Notes under the pieces: model-generated
The model's database searches: none
What the model saw: only the letters and a program-made list of their open reading frames with translations
Told to the model about the DNA's origin: nothing
Source of the DNA: Oxalobacter formigenes
GTDB lineage: Bacteria; Pseudomonadota; Gammaproteobacteria; Burkholderiales; Burkholderiaceae_D
Assembly: GCA_023667225.1 (NCBI GenBank)
Contig: JAMPAN010000007.1
Location: 1-48,649 of the forward strand
Direction: 5' to 3'
Length of the DNA: 48,649 nucleotides
Shown: piece after piece, positions 7,165 through 16,766 of the stretch
How positions within the stretch are numbered: the first letter of the stretch is position 1
Layout: the number at the start of each line of letters is the position of its first letter
Position numbers and translations under genes: made by a program

Positions 7165-10100
7165 ACCGGGGTTCCTTCCCAAAGCAGGGTGTCCAGGCGG
7201 CGGATGGTTTCTTCAGCGGCGCGATGGAAGAAGACGCCGCAGGGACTGCCGCTGGCGGTTGTCCATGACGGCCTGACACCGCGCACGAAAAGATAGAGCG
7301 CTCCGCCAAAGTGCCGGTTATAGGTATAGCCCGGCAGGCGCTGCGAGAGATAACGATTTAACGCAACGGTGTAGAGCAGGTGCTGGAGGTGGTAATGGTG
7401 CCGGGCCATGGCTTCTTCAAGTGCTGTGCCGGCATAATCTGCCGGAGCCATGCCCAGGAAATTGGATTTCCAGTCCACCAGGTAAAAACGGCTGTTGTGT
7501 TCTGCGACAAGGTCAATTGTGCCTTTGATATAACCTTCCAGCGCAGGGAAGGCTAGGCGCGATCCACGGTATGCGCTGTCCATGAGTGTATTCATGGCGG
7601 TTGCCGGCAGGTGTTTTACCGGCAGGAAGAATTCCAGTTCGGTCAGGCGTTTGTCCATGCCTACGGTTTCCAGGCGCAGGCCGTCATGAAGCGGTGTAGC
7701 CAGAACCTGGCGCAGCATACGGCGGATCATGCCGGGCAGCACGCCGGACTGTTCTTTCTGCGGCATGGCGGTTCCATGCGGCGGATGGCGGAGCAGAGCC
7801 TGGCTGATAGCCTGTTCCCAGGTGGTTTCATCGGTAAAGTCTGCTTTTTCAAAGACGGCATGGAGGCAATTTCCTGCATAGCGGGAGGCCGGAAAGTACA
7901 GGATATCGTCCGGGGGCAATGCCGGGTTTTCTTCTTCCGGCAGTTGTCCGGCGGTACGCTCGTCGCGGTCGCTTCCCGGTGTTTCGTGCGCAGCGCCGTA
8001 AATCAGGGCGGAGTAGCTGCCGATTCGCCATCCGGGCGCAGTCCATTGCGGCAGGGGAGCGGCTTGCAGGGGCGGAAGCGGTTCTGCTGCGGGCGGCGGC
8101 AGGTTCGGGTTGTCTTTACCAGTTATGGGCAAGGCTGCCAGCGTGATGCCTGTATCATTGCCTGCGAGCGATTGCCAGCCTGCTTCAATGGCGTTTACCC
8201 GTTTTTCATCTCCTTCTTTCAGCCATGTTTGCGGTGTGATGCCGCTGCTTACCAGCCAGTTCAGGATGCCGCTTGTGCTGGCCTTGATGCTGGGTTTCCC
8301 GCTGGTCGGCTGAAGGTAGCAGCCTGCAACGAGGTAGCAACGGTAGATGGCTCTTGTCAGCGCTACATAGATCAGCCGCAGGTGTTCTGCCGCCTCTTCT
8401 ATTTGCATAAGGCTCCTGATGGTTTCTTGCTGATCCGGATCATGTTCCCTGAAGTCCATAACCAGTTGCCCGTTTTCCTGCCAGAGCAGGCCAGGCAGGC
8501 TGCTTGTCCGGTTGATCCGGCTGGCATCCCAAAGAAACGGGCAAAAGATAAAGGGAAATTCCAGTCCTTTGGCTGCATGGATGGTGATGATACGAATGAG
8601 CCGGTCGTCTGATTCGAGCCTAAGCTGTGTCTGTTCATCCGGGCGGGTATTCCGCTGCTGCGTTATCCACTTCAGGAGGGACTCTGGCAGGGAATATGCC
8701 TGTCCTGCCTCATGGAGCAGTTCAGCCAGGTGCAGCAGGTTGGTCAGGCGGCGCTCTCCTTCCGGCAGCGCCATCAGCCGGGCAGGGATGTCATGGCTGC
8801 TGATGATTTGCCGGATGGCAAATCCTGCGCCGTGCTCCAGCCAGGCTGCCTGATGGGCCATGAATTTTTCCAGCCAGTCGAGCTGTAATGTGTCGTGGAT
8901 GGTGATTTCTTCGATGGCGGCAGCGTTTAGCCCCAGCAGTTCTGTTGCCAGCGCTGCTTTCAGGCTTGCCAGGCGGCGCGGCTGGGCGACTGCTGCCAGG
9001 ATGATGGCCAGCTCGTTGGCTTCCGCCGATTCCCAGATGCTGTTTTGCGACAGGGAAACGCTGGGAAGGCCCAGGGCGGACAGTGCCTGCTGTATGATAT
9101 CTGCCTCGTTGTGGGTGCGTACCAGTACAGCGATATCCGATGCTTTGAGGGGCGCATCGCCAATGGTGATTTGTCTGTTGTTGCCGGCAGACAGAAGACG
9201 GACGATTTCGGCTGCTGTTGCGGCAGCAGAAGCCTGTCTGGCTTCTGCCCGTGTCAGGCGTGTTTCGTCTGTATGGGGAAGCTGCCAGACGACTATGCCG
9301 TTTTTTGCCGTTTTGCCGGGTATGCTTGTGTCTTGCAGCGTCTCGCGTTTTCGCTTGCCCGGCAAAGCCGGCGGGTAGTTGATGCCTTCCAGCATGAAAG
9401 CTTTGGGGTTGCGCATGAAAAGGGTGTTGCAGGCGGCAATGATTTCCGGGGTTGAGCGCTGGTTGGCTGTTAGGGAGTAAGTGTTGTCCACTTCTTTTTT
9501 GGCAGTCAGATAGGTATGCAGGTCGGCGTTTCGGAAACGGTAGATGGCCTGCCTGGGGTCGCCCACCAGGAAGAGCGGTTGTCCGGAACCGGCATAGATG
9601 GCCCGAAAAATGAAAAGCTGAATGGGATCGGTATCCTGGAATTCATCGACCAGCGCAGCCGGACACAGGCTGCGGATGGCTTTGGGCAGGGCGGGCAGAG
9701 CCGGATTGCGCAGGGCATCGTACAGGCGGTAGAGCATGTCGTCCGGCGAAAGGATGCGGTTGGCCTGCCTGCGGCGGCGGACTTCTGCTGTTTCTTCCGA
9801 CAGTTGACCAAGCAGATGCAGGTAGGCGCGTTCCAGCATTGACAGTACGGCATTCCGCTTTTCCATCCAGGTTTGGGCGCAGGCGAAGAAAGGATGCAAG
9901 GGCGCGGTTTTCCCTTTGTTTTGGGCAGCTTCAAGCGCTGATGTTGTCAGTTTGCCCAGGCGTTCAAGCGAGCCGGTTTCGGAAAGGGTAAACAGGGCGG
10001 CCGGATCTTCATACTGGAAAAGTTGCTCATAGGTATCCAGAATTTGAGGCAGGTTTTTAGGAGGGTATTTTCTGGCGCTGATGTTTTTTTCTTCCAGTGC

Positions 10101-10847
10101 CCTGGAGATGATGCCGGATATGGTTTCCCGGCATGAGGGCCACAGGCCTGCCAGTTTGTTGTAGGATTCGCGCAATTGTGCCAGTGCCTGCCGGTTTACC
10201 GGAGAGAGGTTTTCCGGCCAGCGTTTTTGTGCCAGCGGTCGGCTGATTTCCCGCTGAAGGAATTCGCACAGTGTTTCCGGTGTGACGCGTATGGCGTACA
10301 GGTAGTGCGCCAGGGTTTTATCGAGCGTATCGGAGGCGATGTTTTTTCGCCAGAAGTCTTCCACAACCTGGCGCAGTGTTTCCTGTTCTTCGTGCGAGAC
10401 CTCGAAAGCAAAGGGCTGGCCGGTTTCAAATGCCAGGGAGGCGGCAATTTTCCGGCAGAAGCCGTGGATGGTCAGGATCATGGCTTCATCAAAGGAAGCC
10501 AGCGCAGCCTGAAGGGATAGCGCCATGTCTTCGCGGGTGGCACCGGTTTGGGCCAGCCTAACAGCCAGTTGCGCCAGGACGGGATCAGTTTCTTCCCCGG
10601 TTTCCAGAAACAGCAGCATTTCTGCCAGCCGGGCACGGATGCGTTCTTTCAGCTCTGCCGTTGCTGCATTGGTGAAAGTGACTACCAGAATTTCCGGCAC
10701 AGCCAGCTTTTTTTCGAGAAGCAGGCGCAGGTAAAGCATGCAGATGTTCCAGGTTTTGCCTGTTCCGGCAGAAGCCTCGATCAGGGTCATGCCGCCCAGA
10801 CGGCACTCCAGTACATTCAGTGTTTCAGGAACGGTTGTTTCCGTCAT
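7161..10847 (-). CDS. recB: RecBCD exodeoxyribonuclease V, beta subunit
   Basis: A 1228-residue fusion of a UvrD-like 3'-5' helicase and the RecB nuclease. Motifs include Walker A EASAGTGKTW (about residues 24-33), VDEFQDTDPIQ (Walker B), FLVGDPRQAIYRFR, VRTHNEADII, and HAAKGLEFPFIF. The C-terminal nuclease domain has GTIDLVAEH and YLVDWKSNFLG, which supply the Asp and Lys of the active site. The length matches family members. The start overlaps the recC stop and its own stop overlaps the recD start, both as ATGA, so the three subunits are translationally coupled. No frame problem was seen. Confidence 0.97.
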   Translation of the reverse strand: MTETTVPETLNVLECRLGGMTLIEASAGTGKTWNICMLYLRLLLEKKLAVPEILVVTFTNAATAELKERIRARLAEMLLFLETGEETDPVLAQLAVRLAQTGATREDMALSLQAALASFDEAMILTIHGFCRKIAASLAFETGQPFAFEVSHEEQETLRQVVEDFWRKNIASDTLDKTLAHYLYAIRVTPETLCEFLQREISRPLAQKRWPENLSPVNRQALAQLRESYNKLAGLWPSCRETISGIISRALEEKNISARKYPPKNLPQILDTYEQLFQYEDPAALFTLSETGSLERLGKLTTSALEAAQNKGKTAPLHPFFACAQTWMEKRNAVLSMLERAYLHLLGQLSEETAEVRRRRQANRILSPDDMLYRLYDALRNPALPALPKAIRSLCPAALVDEFQDTDPIQLFIFRAIYAGSGQPLFLVGDPRQAIYRFRNADLHTYLTAKKEVDNTYSLTANQRSTPEIIAACNTLFMRNPKAFMLEGINYPPALPGKRKRETLQDTSIPGKTAKNGIVVWQLPHTDETRLTRAEARQASAAATAAEIVRLLSAGNNRQITIGDAPLKASDIAVLVRTHNEADIIQQALSALGLPSVSLSQNSIWESAEANELAIILAAVAQPRRLASLKAALATELLGLNAAAIEEITIHDTLQLDWLEKFMAHQAAWLEHGAGFAIRQIISSHDIPARLMALPEGERRLTNLLHLAELLHEAGQAYSLPESLLKWITQQRNTRPDEQTQLRLESDDRLIRIITIHAAKGLEFPFIFCPFLWDASRINRTSSLPGLLWQENGQLVMDFREHDPDQQETIRSLMQIEEAAEHLRLIYVALTRAIYRCYLVAGCYLQPTSGKPSIKASTSGILNWLVSSGITPQTWLKEGDEKRVNAIEAGWQSLAGNDTGITLAALPITGKDNPNLPPPAAEPLPPLQAAPLPQWTAPGWRIGSYSALIYGAAHETPGSDRDERTAGQLPEEENPALPPDDILYFPASRYAGNCLHAVFEKADFTDETTWEQAISQALLRHPPHGTAMPQKEQSGVLPGMIRRMLRQVLATPLHDGLRLETVGMDKRLTELEFFLPVKHLPATAMNTLMDSAYRGSRLAFPALEGYIKGTIDLVAEHNSRFYLVDWKSNFLGMAPADYAGTALEEAMARHHYHLQHLLYTVALNRYLSQRLPGYTYNRHFGGALYLFVRGVRPSWTTASGSPCGVFFHRAAEETIRRLDTLLWEGTPV

Positions 10848-13800
10848 GGTTTTTCTGTCATTTCGTTAAGCGGGGACATGACTTGCCGGGCGCATTCTTC
10901 AAAAGCAGCATTCAGCACGGTATCCTGCCCGCGCATGGCCAGCCGGTAGAACGGGGTGTCTCCCTCGCTTTTGGCGTTATGGTAATTGTTTTCCCATTTT
11001 TTACGGGCTTCTGCCAGGCTTTCGTTTTTTTCCACAAAGGCCAGCGCTGTCTGCGGGAAGAAATGCAGCGGTTCTGTGAGGCCCTTCCGGTAGAGGGAAA
11101 GCAGTTTTTCGAGGTGTTGTTTTGCTGCGGCTGGCGGACAGGGAGAAAAGGACAGCCGGCTGCCGGCAAAATGGCAGGTTGTCCGGCAGGTAACATTTTC
11201 GGGCGCAAGCGCGTTCAGGAAAAGGTGGTCTATCCAGGCAGACAGCCTGAAGCGGGCGCCGCTTTCGCCATCTGCTTTGATATAGCGGTAGCGGATAAGG
11301 CCGTTTTTCCGCACATCTGCCAGTTCTCCCTCAAGTGTCCACTTTTCTTCCTGCAAGGTAAAGGCCAGTTTTCCTGGCAGCGGCGGCAGAACGGGCGCAG
11401 CCAGGTTTGCTTTGAGGGGGACTGAGAAGCCGGAGAGTTTTTCCAGTTCTGTTTCCATGATGATTTCCCCCATTCTGCCCGGCGGGAATTCGTTGCCGGC
11501 CCGCGCTGCGGCCGTTATTTTTTCTTTTTCGCAGTCTGACAGCAACAGCGGCAGCAGGCGGGATGCGAAACGGAAGGTATCCAGCCCGTTTGCCGTGAAA
11601 GGCTCGCTTTCCGGCAGGGCTTCCTGTTCGGACGGGAAGGCCAGCCCCAGGCGGCTGGATAGCAGGAAGCGGCTGGGGTTTTCAAAGAAGCAGGCCAGAT
11701 CCGCCAGGGTGACTTGCTGCCAGGACGCATCAGGTTTTGCCAGCGCTTTTCCAAAGAAGACCGCACCGGCTGCCTCAAGGGATGTTTTTTGTTCTGTTTC
11801 CTGTCCGGCAGCTGCCGGAAACGCTTTTTCAGGCTGTGATTGGCGGTTTGCTGTTTGAGTGCGGCGCGCCAGCAGCGCCCGGCAAAATCCGGCATGGTGG
11901 CTTTTGATGCGCTCATCGCCTCCTGCTTCGAAGTACCGCGCTGAAAATGCCTGCAAGGGATGGACAATGACCAGATGCGCCTTTACGGCTTTTTCTGCCT
12001 GGGATCTGTCTGTTTGCGGACATCCTCTCTTTACGGCGCGAGCCAGGCAATCCAGCAGCTCAGAGACGACAAGGGAGGGCGGCAGGGGCGCATTATCCCG
12101 CGCGTTTCGTCCTGTATAGCTGATATACAGGCGTTCCTCTGCACTTAGCAGCCAGTCCAGGAAGAGGTTGCGGTCGTCTTCTTTACGCTGCATGTCGCCT
12201 GTCCGGCGGTCGTGCGCCATGAGGTCGAATCCCGGCGGGCGGCGCTCTGCCGGGAAAGCGCCGTCACTCATGCCGATGATAAAGACAAAGCGGTAAGGCA
12301 GGTTTCTCAGCCCTGCCATTGGAGCCAGCGTAACAGCGCCGGACGGGATGCTGCCGTGCGCCGGTTCGTCCAGCGCTGCTGATAGTGCCTGCCGCATGAC
12401 AGCGGCTTCTATTGGGCTGGCACCGGCCATTTCCATGCAGTCGAAGAGCTGCCCGATGGTTTCCCGCACGGCCAGGTCGTCTTCCGGTTCAGCGGCTTCA
12501 CTACAGATAAAATGATCCATTGCGTCCAGCACGATTTCCCGCCAGGCATAGCCGGGGCGGGGGGAATCCAGCGTTTGCGCCAGTTCTTTCAGCTGCCCAA
12601 GCAGGCGCCACAGGCAGCCCAGCTGTGCGGCGGCGGAGCCTTCCGGGTTGCCCGCAGGCAGGTGAGAACCAAACGGCGCGGCGGTATCCGGCGGCAGCGC
12701 GTAGGCCAGGAAAAGCCGGTAAAATCCGTCGTAAAAGCTCCGGCTGTTGTCTTGCGGCAGGCCCAAGGCGGTTTTTTGTTTTCCGTCAAATCCCCAGCAG
12801 ACGCCGGCTTCTTCCAGCCAGGCATGAATCTGTTCCAGTGCGGTTTCCAGCCCGAATTGCCTTGCTACCAAAGGCTGCAACAACAGGTCGTACACGGCTG
12901 CCGCTGTCAGGCGCGACGCTGCCAGCGACAATACATTCAGGAGCGCTTTGGCTACCGGGTTGGTCAGGCTGGCAGGGCGGCCGGTTATACGGTATGGAAT
13001 GCGCCTGCCTGAAGCTGCATCGTCAAATACGGCTTCCATGAGCGGGGCAACCTGTTTAACGTCCGGCGTGATAACAACGACATCGGAAGGGGACGGCGGA
13101 TTTTCTCCCAAAAAGAGCGACAGAAGCTGATCGTGCAGGACTTCTACTTCCCGCATGAGCGAGTGGCAGACATGGATTTCAATGCTGCGGTCTTTTGGGG
13201 GCAAAGCAGTCAGTACCGGTTCTTCAAGCGCCAGCACGGCTTTTTGCAGGCAGCCAAGCAGGGAAGGCGCAGGCGGCGTTTCCGGTTCCAGGAAATCATG
13301 GCCGGTGTTAAGTGCGGACAGCCGGGAGAGGCAGGATTGCGTTTGTTTTCCCCAGGCTGCCAGGAGGGCGTTTCCTGTTTCGTGATAGGCGGCTTTTCCT
13401 GCCTGCTGCAAAGCTGCCAGCTTTTTTTCCGGCACGATATCAAACCAGTATTCCCGGCACGGATTCAGCACGTACAGGTTGACTTCTACCCATTTGCTGA
13501 TGGCTTCCAGCATGTCCAGGTATTGCGGCGGTATGGCTGGCAGGCAAAATACCGAGAGCCTTTTTGGCAGCGTTTTTGCCGCCGCCGGGTTTTCCTGTAA
13601 GACTGAAAAAAAACGATGGGCGGGATGTACGCCGTCCGAGCCGGTTTTTTCTTCGATTTTTTGCCATAGCGCGGCTTGCCAGGCTTCGTCTTCCGGGCAG
13701 CCTTTCACGGCTGTTTTGCCGTCAAACCAGGCTTTGAGCCAGTCCGGGCGGTAGGCGAGGTATTGCTCAAACAGTGCCGCCAGGAGGAGGGCCAGTTCAA

Positions 13801-14164
13801 AGCGGCCGGTCTGGTCGTTGCCTGCCAGCCAGCGTTCCAGGCGGGGATGCGCTGATATGAAGGCTGTTTCACCCAGGATGGGAAAGATTTGCCAGACGAG
13901 CCTGTTACGCGCATACGGTGAATCCGGCGCGACAGGCACGATTTTGCGGATTTGTTCCCAGAACCAGCTTCCCAGATAGGAGAAGTGCAGGTTGGCGCAA
14001 ATGCCGCTTTGCCGGGCCAATGCCAGTGAAAGGTAGCGGCGCATGGCTGCGCATGGAACAATGACTTCTTCTGCGGCAAAAGGCGGCAGGGGCGAAGCGG
14101 CCAGCCGGTTTGCCAGGCAGCCGGCAAGCTGTTCTGTGTGTGCGGCCATAGTGATGGTCAACAT
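10844..14164 (-). CDS. recC: RecBCD exodeoxyribonuclease V, gamma subunit
   Basis: An 1106-residue RecC, the scaffold and Chi-recognition subunit. It has a helicase-like fold with degenerate ATPase motifs. Recognisable parts are YLSLALARQSGICANLHF near the N-terminus (the position of the related QW/FGIAANIDF in other RecC), VVVITPDVKQVAPLMEAVF, RIPYRITGRP, and FVFIIGMSDGAFP. It is the first gene of recC-recB-recD, whose order is common in bacteria. No strong ribosome site precedes the ATG at 14164, and a second ATG at 14149 is possible. A 230-nt gap separates it from the divergent AEC transporter. Confidence 0.95.
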   Translation of the reverse strand: MLTITMAAHTEQLAGCLANRLAASPLPPFAAEEVIVPCAAMRRYLSLALARQSGICANLHFSYLGSWFWEQIRKIVPVAPDSPYARNRLVWQIFPILGETAFISAHPRLERWLAGNDQTGRFELALLLAALFEQYLAYRPDWLKAWFDGKTAVKGCPEDEAWQAALWQKIEEKTGSDGVHPAHRFFSVLQENPAAAKTLPKRLSVFCLPAIPPQYLDMLEAISKWVEVNLYVLNPCREYWFDIVPEKKLAALQQAGKAAYHETGNALLAAWGKQTQSCLSRLSALNTGHDFLEPETPPAPSLLGCLQKAVLALEEPVLTALPPKDRSIEIHVCHSLMREVEVLHDQLLSLFLGENPPSPSDVVVITPDVKQVAPLMEAVFDDAASGRRIPYRITGRPASLTNPVAKALLNVLSLAASRLTAAAVYDLLLQPLVARQFGLETALEQIHAWLEEAGVCWGFDGKQKTALGLPQDNSRSFYDGFYRLFLAYALPPDTAAPFGSHLPAGNPEGSAAAQLGCLWRLLGQLKELAQTLDSPRPGYAWREIVLDAMDHFICSEAAEPEDDLAVRETIGQLFDCMEMAGASPIEAAVMRQALSAALDEPAHGSIPSGAVTLAPMAGLRNLPYRFVFIIGMSDGAFPAERRPPGFDLMAHDRRTGDMQRKEDDRNLFLDWLLSAEERLYISYTGRNARDNAPLPPSLVVSELLDCLARAVKRGCPQTDRSQAEKAVKAHLVIVHPLQAFSARYFEAGGDERIKSHHAGFCRALLARRTQTANRQSQPEKAFPAAAGQETEQKTSLEAAGAVFFGKALAKPDASWQQVTLADLACFFENPSRFLLSSRLGLAFPSEQEALPESEPFTANGLDTFRFASRLLPLLLSDCEKEKITAAARAGNEFPPGRMGEIIMETELEKLSGFSVPLKANLAAPVLPPLPGKLAFTLQEEKWTLEGELADVRKNGLIRYRYIKADGESGARFRLSAWIDHLFLNALAPENVTCRTTCHFAGSRLSFSPCPPAAAKQHLEKLLSLYRKGLTEPLHFFPQTALAFVEKNESLAEARKKWENNYHNAKSEGDTPFYRLAMRGQDTVLNAAFEECARQVMSPLNEMTEKP

Positions 14165-14394
14165 ACTGGCAGGAAACGGGAGTGATGGAAATTGTTCATT
14201 ATACCTGCCTTTTTTGGTGCGGAAAATCCTCCATACAGGGCAGGCTGTTTTTTTGCCGTGTTGATTCCGGCGTGGAGGCGGCTGCTGCCCGGTCCGGGAG
14301 GGCTGGCCGGGGAAAACCGGCGTAAAATTTGCCGCCTGGCCGTGAGGTGTTTTCCCGGCATTTTCTTTTTATCTGTTTTGGCAACGCTGTTTGA

Positions 14395-15324
14395 ATGATG
14401 CTGGAAGTTGTTCCGGTTGTCCTGCCGGTTTTTTTGCTGATCGCTTTGGGGTATTTTTTTAGGCGAAGCGGCGTGATGCAGGCTGCCGCAGTTACCGAGC
14501 TTAACCGTTTTGTGGTTTTTCTTGCCCTGCCGGCACTCACGGCAGATATTCTTGTCAACAGTACATGGGAAGAGCTTTGGCAGCCAGGGTTTATTGTGGT
14601 TTTTGAAATTGCTGCCGCCGTGCTTTTTATCCCGGTTTTCCTGGTTCGTTTTTTCAGGACGAAAGATGTGGCTGCTGCGGCAGTTGATGCAACGGCCGCT
14701 TCTTATGCCAATACGGGGTATATCGGTATTCCGCTGTGCCTGCTGGCTTTTGGCGAGGCCAGCCTTCCGCCGGTAGTGATTGCCGGTGTGCTGACGGTTT
14801 CGGTCAATTTCGCTTTTTCCCTGGTGTTGATGGAGGTGGGCAAGAACCGGAGCGGGGAGGCTGCCAGGCCGGCAGGGCAGGTTGTTTTTTCTCTTTTCAG
14901 GAATCCGCTTATTCTTTCTCCGCTTGCGGGTATGGCCATGCTGGTTTTGGGCTTTCGTTTTCCGGATGGCATCCGGCAGGGGGTCAGGCTGCTGGGTTCG
15001 GCGGCTTGCCCCTGCGCGCTGGTGGCAACCGGCCTTTTTCTGGCGCAAAAGCAGGAAGCAACCAGTACGGCGGTTTCGGCATGGCTGGTTTTGCTAAAGC
15101 TGGTTTGCCAGCCGCTGATTGCCTGGGTGCTTGTGAGGCAGGTTTTTCTTTTGCCGGATATCTGGGCCAAAACAGCGGTGATTTTGTCGGCCATGCCGAC
15201 CGGCACAGGCCCTTTCATGCTGGCAGAGTTTTATGGAAAAGGGGCAGGCGTGGCTTCACGCACGATCTTTTTTTCTACTGTTGGTTCTGTAGTGACGCTT
15301 GTTGTCTGGCTGAATCTGCTCTGA
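14395..15324 (+). CDS. AEC-family (auxin efflux carrier type) transporter
   Basis: A 309-residue inner-membrane protein with about ten hydrophobic helices in two five-helix repeats, the AEC architecture. Family signatures include LNRFVVFLALPALTADIL in repeat one, DATAASYANTGYIGIPL with the characteristic N-T-G-Y-I-G-I-P, and MPTGTGPFMLAEFYG near the end. Bacterial members such as MdcF are often carriers of malonate or other carboxylates, but the substrate here cannot be told. Two ATG codons are adjacent (14395 and 14398). It stands alone, divergent from recC and convergent with another carboxylate-type carrier. Confidence 0.88.
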   Translation: MMLEVVPVVLPVFLLIALGYFFRRSGVMQAAAVTELNRFVVFLALPALTADILVNSTWEELWQPGFIVVFEIAAAVLFIPVFLVRFFRTKDVAAAAVDATAASYANTGYIGIPLCLLAFGEASLPPVVIAGVLTVSVNFAFSLVLMEVGKNRSGEAARPAGQVVFSLFRNPLILSPLAGMAMLVLGFRFPDGIRQGVRLLGSAACPCALVATGLFLAQKQEATSTAVSAWLVLLKLVCQPLIAWVLVRQVFLLPDIWAKTAVILSAMPTGTGPFMLAEFYGKGAGVASRTIFFSTVGSVVTLVVWLNLL

Positions 15325-15348
15325 TTTTTGCCGTAAGGGGCAGGGCTG

Positions 15349-16278
15349 TCAGTCTTGTTCTTTTTCCCGTGTGATGCCGCGTTCTTCTTCTTTTCTTTGC
15401 TGCCAGAGCTGCCAGGAATTGATGATGTTTTGCCAGAGTACATAAGCGCCGGGGCCTACGGCTGTGATGGGCGTCATGTAGGTGTGCGCCATCCAGACGG
15501 CCAGGATGGTATTTTTTTGCCCCAGCGCCTGGCCGCCGGTGATTTTGCCCCCGTAGAAAGCGCCGATGCGTTTGCCCAGAAAGAACTGGAGGCAGCAAAC
15601 GGCCAGTGCGCTCAGCGCGATCCAGATTTCTGTCAAGCCTTCTGCCGGTTCATGGATAACGGTGTGGGTGGTTTGCGCCATGACAATCATCAAGGCCAAG
15701 GCCCAGAGATAAAAGGAGGCTTCATGCCTGGCCGCGATACGGGCATTCCATTGCGGGAAGAAGCGGCGCAGGCAAACCGCCGCCACAAACGGCGCAACAA
15801 GGAGGGGCAGTACCCGCCGGAAGATGAGGAAAAAGGCTTCCCAGAAATCCAGTCCGCCATATATGGGGTGGACTGCCGGGAAGAAAAGCGGGGCGGCAAT
15901 GGCGGTTGCCAGGTTTGACAGGAGCGTATAGCCCGTGATGCTGGCCGCGCTGCCGCCCAGTTTGTCTGTAATGACTGCTGCGGCTGTTGCCGTGGGCGCC
16001 ATGACGCAGACCATAGCGCCTTCCGCCGCCAGTATGTTAAAGGGCGCCAGCGCGTAATAGACGGCTATGGCACCGCCTATCTGAAGCGCCAGCAGCCAAC
16101 CGTGCAGCATCCTGAAATGGATGGCGGAAAAGGGCACCCGGCAGAATGTCAAAAACAGCATGGTAAAGATCAGGAAGGGGGTCAGCGGTGAAAGATGTAC
16201 CAGCACGGGAAAGCCTGCGGCACCGGCGATCATGGCCAGCGGCAGCGTCCAGTTTTTGATGAAGGCCATTGCTTTCAT
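15349..16278 (-). CDS. BASS-type (bile acid:sodium symporter superfamily) transporter
   Basis: A 309-residue membrane protein with about nine or ten helices and Gly/Pro-rich kinks. MVCVMAPTATAAAVITDKLGGS is the crossover-like segment of repeat one, and AVGPGAYVLWQNIINS near the end is typical of this superfamily. The fold is related to sodium-coupled carriers of organic anions, and the substrate is unknown. The ATG at 16278 is favoured by AAGGA about 9 nt upstream. A longer frame to 16350 would place 24 polar residues before the first helix. It converges tail-to-tail with the AEC transporter, with 24 nt between. Confidence 0.8.
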   Translation of the reverse strand: MKAMAFIKNWTLPLAMIAGAAGFPVLVHLSPLTPFLIFTMLFLTFCRVPFSAIHFRMLHGWLLALQIGGAIAVYYALAPFNILAAEGAMVCVMAPTATAAAVITDKLGGSAASITGYTLLSNLATAIAAPLFFPAVHPIYGGLDFWEAFFLIFRRVLPLLVAPFVAAVCLRRFFPQWNARIAARHEASFYLWALALMIVMAQTTHTVIHEPAEGLTEIWIALSALAVCCLQFFLGKRIGAFYGGKITGGQALGQKNTILAVWMAHTYMTPITAVGPGAYVLWQNIINSWQLWQQRKEEERGITREKEQD

Positions 16279-16395
16279 GGCGTTTTTTCCTTTTCGTACC
16301 GGGTATGACGATACGCTTTTAGCGGGAAAATGCAAGGAAGATGCCAGCAATGCCTGGCGGGGTAAACAGGAAAAGCGAGTTTCCTGTATAAAAAA

Positions 16396-16626
16396 TTATT
16401 TTTGCGGGCAGGACGAAACCCATTCGTGCCGGCAGGCCGGGCACAGGCGGTTTGCAATGGCGCCGTTTTCATCAGGGAAGGCGATGCAGCCGCCAAAGCA
16501 GGTTTTTTCCGGCAGGCTGGCGGAAGATGATGCGGAGCAGGATTTGCCATAGACAATGGCGACAGCCGGGCTATGGCATAAGGGGCAGTATTCCTGGTGC
16601 GGTTTTTCCGTGGTTTTGCTGTTCAT
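16396..16626 (-). CDS. small zinc-ribbon-like protein
   Basis: A 76-residue protein with Cys pairs at each end (YCPLCHS near residue 14 and LCPACRHEW near residue 62) that could bind one zinc. Two further Cys lie in the middle (KSCSAS, KTCFGGC). The pattern suggests a treble-clef or zinc-ribbon fold, but I do not recognise a family. The ribosome site is weak. It lies upstream of the BASS transporter on the same strand, 117 nt apart. It may be a hypothetical protein of limited spread. Confidence 0.55.
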   Translation of the reverse strand: MNSKTTEKPHQEYCPLCHSPAVAIVYGKSCSASSSASLPEKTCFGGCIAFPDENGAIANRLCPACRHEWVSSCPQK

Positions 16627-16766
16627 GGCAGGGCTGCGCTTTGTTTGCGCAAGTGGCGTACAATACGCCTGTTTCGAAACTATTTTAATCCGCCTGGGCC
16701 AGATTGCCCTGATGGCAGTTTTCTGTCTGCCCTGAATTAGGCAGCTGCTGTTGTATTTATTTTATT

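Noticed and set aside
14158-15048. 296-codon leftward frame opposite the AEC transporter
   Set aside because: Highly basic, low-complexity translation with no domain; the opposite strand encodes a clear membrane carrier.
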